Part shown: piece by piece, positions 8,770-15,179 of the stretch
Layout: every line of letters starts with the position of its first letter
How positions within the stretch are numbered: the first letter of the stretch is position 1
From: Streptomyces sp. GESEQ-4
GTDB lineage: Bacteria; Actinomycetota; Actinomycetes; Streptomycetales; Streptomycetaceae
Direction of reading: 5' to 3'
NCBI RefSeq assembly: GCF_017948455.1
Contig: NZ_JAFFSU010000001.1
Span: 186,001-250,000, forward strand
DNA length: 64,000 nt
Position numbers and translations under genes: made by a program
The notes under the pieces: model-generated
Databases searched by the model: none
Told to the model about the DNA's origin: nothing
The model's input: only the letters and a program-made list of their open reading frames with translations

Positions 8770-8808
8770 GACCACCACTCCTCAGGCGGGACCACCACCC
8801 TCAGGCGG
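8770..8808. repeat. Tandem 20/19-bp direct repeat upstream of oxygenase operon
   Basis: Two adjacent copies of a GACCACCAC-CTCAGGCGG unit (8770-8789 and 8790-8808); the second copy differs only by the loss of one T and a local substitution. Head-to-tail copies about two helical turns apart are typical of activator sites such as SARP heptamer arrays, although I do not see a classical SARP heptamer. Confidence 0.5.
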
Positions 8809-8860
8809 TGCGGACACCCATCGCGTTCCTGCCAACCACCGCCCGCGCTCTGCGCAGTTC

Positions 8861-8882
8861 GTGACTCCCGGCCGGGAGTCAC
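8861..8882. promoter_or_regulatory. Perfect 22-bp palindrome before the oxygenase operon
   Basis: GTGACTCCCGG followed directly by its reverse complement, ending 30 bp before the ATG at 8913. With no loop it is more likely an operator for a dimeric regulator than a terminator, but it could also form a leader hairpin near the start of the message. Confidence 0.55.
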
Positions 8883-8912
8883 CGGTACGAGATCAAGGCC
8901 TGGAGCACAGCA

Positions 8913-10004
8913 ATGCCGACGCCTGACCGTTATCTCCATCGAGCCCCCTCGGACGTCCCCTACTTCAGTTCGGACGGCGAGACGTACTTAGCCCAGACGC
9001 CCCTGCGGGATCTGAAGAAGACCCGCCCGCTCCGAGTGCTGTCCGAGGAGGACTTCGCCTTCTGGCAGACGTACGGCTACGTCGTGGTGAAGCAGGCGAT
9101 CCCCGCCTCGTCCGCCCGACGCCTGCTGGACTTCTCCTGGGACTTCCAGGGGCTCGACCCCGACCGTCCGGACACGTGGTACGAGGACCGCGAGTACCGC
9201 TCGGACCTGGACCGTGAACTGCACATCTACGGGTTCGTAGAGGCGTACCACCACCAACTCATCTGGGACAGCCGCCAGACGCAGCGGGTCTACGACGCGT
9301 TCGTCGACGTATGGGACTGCGAAGAACTGTGGGTGACCCTCGACCGGCTCAACCTGAACCCGCCCAACATCAAGAACCGTGACCGCGCCCTGATCCCGCG
9401 CACGGAGGAGGGGTTCGACATCGAGCTCCACTGGGATGTCGACACCACGCTCGGTGTGCTGCCGCAGCGCGTCCAGGGGATCATCGCCCTGAACGACACC
9501 ACGCCGGAGCTCGGCGGGTTCCAGTGCTGCCCCGAGCTGTTCCGGCGGTTCGACCGGTGGAAGGCGCTCCAGCCCGACGACCGCGACCCGATCCGGCCCA
9601 GGATCGACCGCGCGGAGTTCCCCGTAGTGCGACCGGAACTCCAGGCCGGCGACCTGTTGATCTTCAACGGCCTGCTGGCGCACGGCGTGGCACCCAACAC
9701 CTCCGAGAACGGCGTGCGAGCGGTCCAGTACCTGTCGATGATGCCCGCGCTCGAGACCCGTCAGGAGCTCAGGCGCTCCCGGGTCGAGTCGTGGCGCACC
9801 CTCAGCACGCCGGACTGGAACGCGACGCTGCTCGGTGACGCCACGCGACACGAATCCCTGAGGTACGGCAGAGCCTCCCTCAACGAACTCGGTGCCAAGC
9901 TGCTGGGCCTCACGTCCTGGAGCGGGGCACCCCTGGAGGAGGCGGACGGGGCTGACGAGGCAGTCGAGCGGGTGGGAGAAGAGACATGCGCAGAATTTGT
10001 CTGA
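8913..10004 (+). CDS. Phytanoyl-CoA dioxygenase (PhyH)-family Fe(II)/2-oxoglutarate oxygenase; TTA codon
   Basis: A 363-residue non-heme iron oxygenase. The metal triad is visible as His173-x-Asp175 in ELHWDVD and His257 in LLAHGVAP, with Arg269 (NGVRAVQY) placed to bind 2-oxoglutarate. PhyH enzymes in actinomycete clusters hydroxylate or halogenate small molecules or amino acids; here Asp175 is kept, so hydroxylation is expected, not halogenation. Codon 26 (8988-8990) is TTA, read by the bldA tRNA in Streptomyces, which makes this first gene a developmental gate for the operon. The SD-like GGAG lies 8 bp before ATG. The next gene starts 19 bp before this one ends, so the two are coupled. Confidence 0.85.
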   Translation: MPTPDRYLHRAPSDVPYFSSDGETYLAQTPLRDLKKTRPLRVLSEEDFAFWQTYGYVVVKQAIPASSARRLLDFSWDFQGLDPDRPDTWYEDREYRSDLDRELHIYGFVEAYHHQLIWDSRQTQRVYDAFVDVWDCEELWVTLDRLNLNPPNIKNRDRALIPRTEEGFDIELHWDVDTTLGVLPQRVQGIIALNDTTPELGGFQCCPELFRRFDRWKALQPDDRDPIRPRIDRAEFPVVRPELQAGDLLIFNGLLAHGVAPNTSENGVRAVQYLSMMPALETRQELRRSRVESWRTLSTPDWNATLLGDATRHESLRYGRASLNELGAKLLGLTSWSGAPLEEADGADEAVERVGEETCAEFV

Positions 10005-11305
10005 CTCTCCCCACCAACAGGCCCTGTTCCCCGACGATCGCGGCCATCGGTGAGGAAGCGGCCTACGCCGCCGAGCACTTCGACACCGAGGTCCACCTGC
10101 TGATCCTCGACTCCTGCGAGGCCCCCGCGTACGCGGAGCACTCCGAGGCCGTGCGCCGCCTCCCCGGCAATCCGCGGATCGTCGTACACCACTTGGGCGA
10201 GGCGGAACAGCGGGACTTCCTCCAGCGAGTGATCGGCCGGTCCGGGGCCATGAAGCCCGACCTGCTGCTGGACCTGATGCTTCCGGCGGCCTCCTCCTAC
10301 GGTGCCTGTACCAACCGCGCATTCCTGATCGCCATCGCGCTCGGCTGCGAATCCGTGCACCGCAGGGACTCCGACAGCCGATACCAGGTCGTGGACGGCG
10401 AGCCCGTCTTCCCCATCCATCACGAGCTCATGACGCTGGGCCGGCGTGCCGCCGACGCCGCGCACGACGTCACCGAGAACGCGCTGGCCGCGCGCCACGC
10501 GGACAAACGCGTCGCGATGGTCGGCAGCTCCTTCGTGGGCGAACTCTCCGTGGACATCGGCGAGATCCTCCGGCTCGACCCCGATGTCTACTACGACATG
10601 GTCAGCCTGTGGGCGCCCGTGCACTGGTCCGGCGAGCAGAAGAAGGCGCTCGTCGCCGAGTCCTTCCGAGGAGCGGGCTCGCAGACGTTCGTCCGCGACC
10701 ACTCGACACTCACCCTGGTCGACCCCATGCGGGTGGACATGTGCAACATCAGCTTCCACGGGGTGCACGAACGCGTGCCGCTGCCGCCCGCGACCGACAC
10801 GATCGGCAGTGACTACTTCCTGATCCACCTGGTCCACGATGCCGCCCTGCCGGGTGTGCTGCACAACCGGGACATCGTGAACTTCTACACCGGTGAACGG
10901 CGGACCGACTCCGGGTTCATGGCGTACCAGACGCGCTATGTCAAGTTCCTGCTGTCGATGCTGTACTTCAACTTCATCTACGACGGAATGGGCCGGGCCG
11001 GAGCGTCGTTGCTCGACGACCGGGGGCAGGTGCGCGCGTCCGTCGTCGCCCGGCTGGCGAGGGAGAGCACACGGCTCGACCGTGGCGAGAACGTCCAGCG
11101 GTTGGACATCCTCGACGCCGCGTACCGGCAACTGGGCGGCAGATACGCCACGTTCGCCGATCTCCTGGCGCGGCACCGCGAACGCCTCCTCGACGAAGCA
11201 CGGAGCGACATCGAGGACTTCGCACTGCTGGTCGAGGCATGGGAGCCGCTGGTGGGGGCGGCCGGACTCACCCCCGTAAACCCGGCACTCGGGCAGCCGG
11301 AATGA
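9986..11305 (+). CDS. GT-A-like protein of the DUF6271 type
   Basis: A 439-residue protein that I recognise only by type: its N-terminus (LTLPTNRPCSPTI) resembles a Streptomyces cluster-associated family labelled DUF6271. The fold looks like a GT-A glycosyltransferase: an alternating beta/alpha start with HLLILDS, then an acidic DxD-like motif Asp128-Ser-Asp130 inside HRRDSDSRYQ where GT-A enzymes bind the metal-nucleotide sugar. No signal peptide or membrane helix. It overlaps the oxygenase gene by 19 bp and is followed closely by the decarboxylase, so it should act in the same pathway. A sugar-transfer or nucleotidyl-transfer role is inference; a non-catalytic role is possible. Confidence 0.6.
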   Translation: MRRICLTLPTNRPCSPTIAAIGEEAAYAAEHFDTEVHLLILDSCEAPAYAEHSEAVRRLPGNPRIVVHHLGEAEQRDFLQRVIGRSGAMKPDLLLDLMLPAASSYGACTNRAFLIAIALGCESVHRRDSDSRYQVVDGEPVFPIHHELMTLGRRAADAAHDVTENALAARHADKRVAMVGSSFVGELSVDIGEILRLDPDVYYDMVSLWAPVHWSGEQKKALVAESFRGAGSQTFVRDHSTLTLVDPMRVDMCNISFHGVHERVPLPPATDTIGSDYFLIHLVHDAALPGVLHNRDIVNFYTGERRTDSGFMAYQTRYVKFLLSMLYFNFIYDGMGRAGASLLDDRGQVRASVVARLARESTRLDRGENVQRLDILDAAYRQLGGRYATFADLLARHRERLLDEARSDIEDFALLVEAWEPLVGAAGLTPVNPALGQPE

Positions 11306-11313
11306 GAAGGGCC

Positions 11314-12498
11314 ATGGCACATGAGCCCGAGTCGTCATCCCTGTTCGCCGCGCTGGCGGCCGCCACCGAGGACCGGATCGTCTTCGACCTGTCCGGAATC
11401 GAGGACCGCTACGAGACGCTGCGGCGCGAACTGCCCGGAGTCGACGTCCGTTTCGCCATGAAGGCCTGTCCGGTGGACGAGGTACTCACGTGCCTGGCGA
11501 GAAGGGGTGCCGGGGTGGACGGGGCGAGCCCCCGTGAACTGGAGCAGGCGCTGCGGGCCGGCGTGCCGGTGGCGAGGATGCACTACGGCAACACCGTCAA
11601 GTCCGACCGGGACATCGCCGACGCCCACCGCCTCGGCATCAGGGACTTCGCGACCGACAGCCTTCAGGACGTGGCGGCCATCGCGGTCCATGCCCCCGGC
11701 GCCCGGGTCTTCTGCAGACTGGCGACCAGCGGGGAAGGGGCGCTCTGGGGCCTCAGCAACAAGTTCGGCTGCTCGCCCGCCGACGCGGTGCGGGTGCTGG
11801 AATCGGCGCGGGACAAGGGGCTGACACCGTCGGGCCTGTCCGTACACGTCGGTTCGCAGCAGATGACCGCCGACGCCTGGCACAGTGCCGTCGAGTCACT
11901 GGCCGACGTCCTGACCGCCCTGGGCCGGCGTGGCATGGTCCTGGACCACGTCAACCTCGGCGGCGGACTTCCGGCGCTCGGGTACCTCGACCGGTACGGA
12001 ACGCCGCTGGAACCCCCGATGGACAAGATCTTCGCCGTGATCCGCGAGGGAATGCGACACCTCAGGGAAGTCCACGGCGGCCACCTCGAGTTCGTCATGG
12101 AGCCGGGGCGCCACCTCGTCGCCGACCACGGAGCCATCCGGGCCCACGTGGCCCGGCTGTCCGAACGGCAAAGACCGAACGGCGAGCGCCAGTACTGGCT
12201 CTACCTGAGCTGCGGCAAGTTCAACGGTCTCTACGAGATGGACGCGCTGCAGTACCGGCTCGTGTTCCCCACACATCGTGACGCCGAGTGCGTCCCCGCC
12301 GTCATGGCGGGTCCCACCTGCGACAGCGACGACTCCTGTCTCCCCGAGCACGGACTCGTCCAGGTACCGAAGGACCTGGCATCCGGAGATCCGGTCTGGG
12401 TGCTGTCCAGCGGCGCCTACGCGATCAGCTACATGACCCGGGGCTTCAACGGTTTCGACCCGCTTCCGTACACCTGCGCGAACGGGTGGCGCCCGTGA
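11314..12498 (+). CDS. PLP-dependent fold-III amino-acid decarboxylase (ornithine/lysine type)
   Basis: A 394-residue alanine-racemase-fold decarboxylase (group IV). PLP lysine is Lys50 in VRFAMKACP; the phosphate-binding GGGLP is at 216-220 and EPGR at 263-266. The substrate loop GPTCDSDD has Cys336-Asp337 as in ornithine and lysine decarboxylases, rather than a diaminopimelate-type loop. It should release a diamine such as putrescine or cadaverine, or a hydroxylated version if the oxygenase acts first. ATG 11314 follows GAGAAGG by 3 bp; ATG 11302, overlapping the previous stop, is an alternative that adds four residues. The GNAT gene overlaps its stop codon by 4 bp. Confidence 0.88.
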   Translation: MAHEPESSSLFAALAAATEDRIVFDLSGIEDRYETLRRELPGVDVRFAMKACPVDEVLTCLARRGAGVDGASPRELEQALRAGVPVARMHYGNTVKSDRDIADAHRLGIRDFATDSLQDVAAIAVHAPGARVFCRLATSGEGALWGLSNKFGCSPADAVRVLESARDKGLTPSGLSVHVGSQQMTADAWHSAVESLADVLTALGRRGMVLDHVNLGGGLPALGYLDRYGTPLEPPMDKIFAVIREGMRHLREVHGGHLEFVMEPGRHLVADHGAIRAHVARLSERQRPNGERQYWLYLSCGKFNGLYEMDALQYRLVFPTHRDAECVPAVMAGPTCDSDDSCLPEHGLVQVPKDLASGDPVWVLSSGAYAISYMTRGFNGFDPLPYTCANGWRP

Positions 12499-13025
12499 GT
12501 GAAGACATACGCGTACGCCACATCACCGAAGCCGACTGGGGCGCGATCGTGGCGATGGAGTCCCGTGCCTACGCCGGACTCGGTCTGTCGGAGGGGCGCG
12601 CGGCGCTGAGGTCCAGAGCGGACGCCTCACCGAGCACCTGTTTCGTCCTGGACGTCGGTGCCCAGCCGGCCGGGTATCTGCTGGCACTGCCGTATCCGGC
12701 CGGCCGGTATCCCGATCTGGAACGGGCGGAAGAGGCGGTGATCCCGTCGCCCTTCTCGCGCAATCTGCACCTCCACGACATCGTTGTCACCGAGCGCCTT
12801 CGCGGCAGAGGACTGGCACGACACCTCCTGAACCACCTCACTCTGACGGCCGGTTCGCGAGGGTACGAGCGGATCTCGCTGATCGCCGTCGGCCACAGCG
12901 AGCCGTTCTGGTCGGCGCGCGGGTTCACGGCGCACCCGGGGATCTCTCCCGGCGGTTACGGCCCGCATGCCGTCTACATGTCCAAGGCGACGAAGCGAGC
13001 TGATCTACTTGTTCCGAGTGCATGA
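12495..13025 (+). CDS. GNAT-family N-acetyltransferase
   Basis: A 176-residue GNAT protein starting at GTG 12495 (GTGA overlap with the decarboxylase stop). The acetyl-CoA pyrophosphate loop is seen as RLRGRGLARHLL at about 98-109, preceded by the beta-4 strand HDIVVTE, and followed by a C-terminal ERISLIAV strand and the SEPFWSARGF motif usual near the GNAT C-terminus. In the operon it could acylate the amine made by the decarboxylase, either as a biosynthetic step or as self-protection. The substrate cannot be read from the sequence. Confidence 0.87.
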   Translation: MSEDIRVRHITEADWGAIVAMESRAYAGLGLSEGRAALRSRADASPSTCFVLDVGAQPAGYLLALPYPAGRYPDLERAEEAVIPSPFSRNLHLHDIVVTERLRGRGLARHLLNHLTLTAGSRGYERISLIAVGHSEPFWSARGFTAHPGISPGGYGPHAVYMSKATKRADLLVPSA

Positions 13026-14172
13026 CCCCTTCTACCGCGGCCAGTTGGCGATCGCCGCACTGTTCTGTTCCCTCGGCTTCCAGTACGCCACCTGGGCCTC
13101 GCGGATCCCCGCCATCAAGGCGGACCTCGGTCTGACCGCGGCCGAGGTGGGTGTGTTGCTGATGGCGGCGGGGATCGGCGCGGTGGCGTCGTTCCCCCTG
13201 GTACCGGTGCTCATGAAGCGGCTGGGCTCCGCGCGGCTGGCGCTCCTGTCGACCCTCGTCCTGACTCTGCTGCTCCTGGCCCTGGCCGCGGCGCCGAACT
13301 ATCCGGTCGCCTTGCTGGTCCTCCTTGCCGACGGAGTGTTCGTGGGATGCCTGAACGTCGGCATGAACGCGCAGGGAGCGGCTCTCGAGACGCGGCACGA
13401 GCGCAATGCCATGGCCAGGCTGCACGCGACGTTCAGCGCGGGTTCCCTGCTTGCGGCGCTCCTCGCCTCCGGTATGAACGCGGTGACCTCGTCGGTCGCG
13501 GGACACTTCGGCGTGGCGGCCGTCATCCTCGTACTGCTGGCTGCCTTGGCCCGCCCCGGTCTTCTCGCCGAGGACGCGCCTGCCGCAGAGAAGGAGGAGA
13601 AGGCGAAGAGCCGTGGCAGATGGACCCTGCCGTCCCGTATGACGTTGTGGATGTGCTGTGCCATGGCGTTCGGCACCGTCACCGAGGGCTCCATGAACGA
13701 CTGGTCCGCCCTTTACCTGAGGGAAGTCGCCAAGGCGTCAGCAGAACTGGCGCCCATGGGCATCGCCGTCGTGTCGGGCATGATGGTGGTGGCCCGTCTC
13801 CTGGCCGACGGCTGGCGCAGCCGCTGGGGCGACGGACGCGTCGTCCTCCTCGGCAGTGCGCTGGCCGCCGCCGGGCTTGTCTTCGCCCTGGTGGGCGGGG
13901 GAGTGGTGACGGCTCTCATCGGGTTCGCCTGTGTCGGACTCGGAAGCGCGGCGGTGACCCCTTGCGTCTACGTGGCCGCGGCGAAACAGGGCTCGGACGC
14001 GCTGGCCCTGGTGGCCGCCATGGGCACGACGGGCCTGCTGGCCGGGCCGCCGCTCATCGGCTTCGTGGCGAATGCGAGCAGCCTGGTGTGGGGCCTGGCG
14101 CTTGTCGCGGCAGCGGCGGCCGCCGTCTCCCTGTGCAGCACGCGCATCCGGTGGACACCCGCGACCGGCTGA
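13018..14172 (+). CDS. MFS transporter, YbjJ/FucP-like (putative exporter)
   Basis: A 384-residue major facilitator with about 12 membrane helices. The region NVGMNAQGAALE in the first half is typical of the YbjJ branch, and the two halves are joined by a charged loop around AEKEEKAKSRGRW. The start is uncertain: GTG 13018 gives an 8-bp overlap with the GNAT gene and places the first helix at about residue 6-25, while ATG 12967 would overlap by 59 bp. As the last gene of the five-gene operon it is the likely exporter of the product. YbjJ relatives are annotated only generally, so direction of transport is inferred. Confidence 0.84.
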   Translation: MHDPFYRGQLAIAALFCSLGFQYATWASRIPAIKADLGLTAAEVGVLLMAAGIGAVASFPLVPVLMKRLGSARLALLSTLVLTLLLLALAAAPNYPVALLVLLADGVFVGCLNVGMNAQGAALETRHERNAMARLHATFSAGSLLAALLASGMNAVTSSVAGHFGVAAVILVLLAALARPGLLAEDAPAAEKEEKAKSRGRWTLPSRMTLWMCCAMAFGTVTEGSMNDWSALYLREVAKASAELAPMGIAVVSGMMVVARLLADGWRSRWGDGRVVLLGSALAAAGLVFALVGGGVVTALIGFACVGLGSAAVTPCVYVAAAKQGSDALALVAAMGTTGLLAGPPLIGFVANASSLVWGLALVAAAAAAVSLCSTRIRWTPATG

Positions 14173-14368
14173 ACCGCGCGTCTGAAGGTTGCCGCGCTCC
14201 GGGGTCCCCTGTCGGTGCGAGTCGCGGTTGCGTCCATGGCGATGGTGTACGGACGCGTATGGAACGGCGTCACCGGAGTATGTGCCCGCCGGCCGATTGC
14301 TGGTTGAGTCGACCCGGCGACCAAACGCATCGTAATCCTCGGTCGTGGTGCGGAGTTGAGCCGTCGAC
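14173..14368. other. Gene-free spacer after the five-gene operon
   Basis: I see no convincing coding sequence or strong terminator hairpin between the MFS stop codon and the DinB remnant. Codon bias is lost in all frames, consistent with decayed sequence. Confidence 0.4.
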
Positions 14369-14480
14369 GTGCTGCCCGACCTGGACGCCCCGTGGTTCAC
14401 CGACGAGCGGTGGTCGGTGCGCCGAGTGCTGACGCACATCGTCGCCGAGACCGCCCAGTACGCAGACCCCGCGGGGGAGA
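14369..14480 (+). pseudogene. DinB/DUF664-family fragment
   Basis: About 37 codons read LPDLDAPWFTDERWSVRRV followed by LTHIVAETAQYA, which matches the mid-protein helix pair of DinB-like DUF664 proteins (normally about 160-170 residues, with WSVRWVLTH as the signature). There is no start and no C-terminal metal-binding helix; the match ends just before the GNAT start at 14490. This is a remnant of a deleted gene. Confidence 0.55.
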
Positions 14481-14489
14481 AGCCCGATC

Positions 14490-15056
14490 ATGAAAGGCAC
14501 ATCGGTGACCAACGACGAGACACTCCGCATCGAAACTCTCTCGCCGGCCCACGCCGACGACTTCGACCTCATGTCAGCCGTGACCGCGCTGATCAACGAG
14601 GTCTACGAAGTGGCCGAGGAGGGCTTGTGGGCTCCTGGCACAACGCGGACCAGCCGCCAAGAGGTTGCGTCGCTCACCAAAGCGGAGGAGATCACCGTGG
14701 CGCGGCTGCACGAGGAGGTCGTCGGCTGCGTCCGGATCCAACAACTCGCCGCCACTGTCTGTGAGTTCGGCATGCTGGCTGCTGCGCCCAAGCGGCGTGG
14801 CACAGGGATCGGCCGAGAACTCGTGCGGTTCGCCGAACAGTACGGTCGGGAAGCCGGACTCGACGTCATGCAGCTGGAGTTGCTCGTTCCGCGCCGGTGG
14901 TCGCACCCTTCCAAGCAATTCCTGGCCGACTGGTACGGACGCATCGGCTACCGGGTGGTCCGCACAGGCTCGATCGACGAGTCGTACCCGGAGCTGGCTC
15001 CCCGCCTGGCCACGACGTGCGACTTCGTGATCTATCAGAAGAATCTGCACGCCTAG
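14490..15056 (+). CDS. GNAT-family N-acetyltransferase
   Basis: A 188-residue acetyltransferase. The acetyl-CoA loop appears as RRGTGIGRELVRFAEQ (about residues 110-125), preceded by the CEFGMLAAAP strand and followed by the LADWYGRIGYR motif common at the end of bacterial GNATs. A GGGGGAG sequence upstream supports ATG 14490; GTG 14505 with AAAGG upstream is an alternative. The gene stands alone between a DinB remnant and the converging GH38 gene. Its codons 145-155 (14922-14954) are repeated exactly at 15189-15221, at the tail of the GH38 gene. Substrate unknown. Confidence 0.85.
   Translation: MKGTSVTNDETLRIETLSPAHADDFDLMSAVTALINEVYEVAEEGLWAPGTTRTSRQEVASLTKAEEITVARLHEEVVGCVRIQQLAATVCEFGMLAAAPKRRGTGIGRELVRFAEQYGREAGLDVMQLELLVPRRWSHPSKQFLADWYGRIGYRVVRTGSIDESYPELAPRLATTCDFVIYQKNLHA
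14922..14954 (+). repeat. 33-bp direct repeat, copy 1 (within GNAT gene)
   Basis: Encodes LADWYGRIGYR in the GNAT. An identical 33-bp copy lies at 15189-15221, 267 bp downstream. Bases either side of the repeat differ, so the identity is sharply bounded. Confidence 0.9.
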
Positions 15057-15179
15057 CCGAGTCCTTCAGCGGTCCTTCTTGGCCCAGAGGGTGGCGGCGG
15101 GCGGGCTGCGAGGTGCCTCCAGAACGTTTCTGTGGGGGAATCTTTGTGACTTCAGTGATGCCACTTGATATGCGTGCGT

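Larger units (their letters stand above)
8510..8912. promoter_or_regulatory. Divergent control region between GH3 gene and oxygenase operon
   Basis: A 403-bp gene-free stretch separating two divergent genes. It holds two DasR-like palindromes (8581-8594 and 8692-8705), a TTGACA hexamer at 8679-8684, a tandem 20/19-bp repeat at 8770-8808 and a perfect 22-bp palindrome at 8861-8882. No plausible ORF is seen. This density of signals is much higher than in other gaps of the window. Confidence 0.6.
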
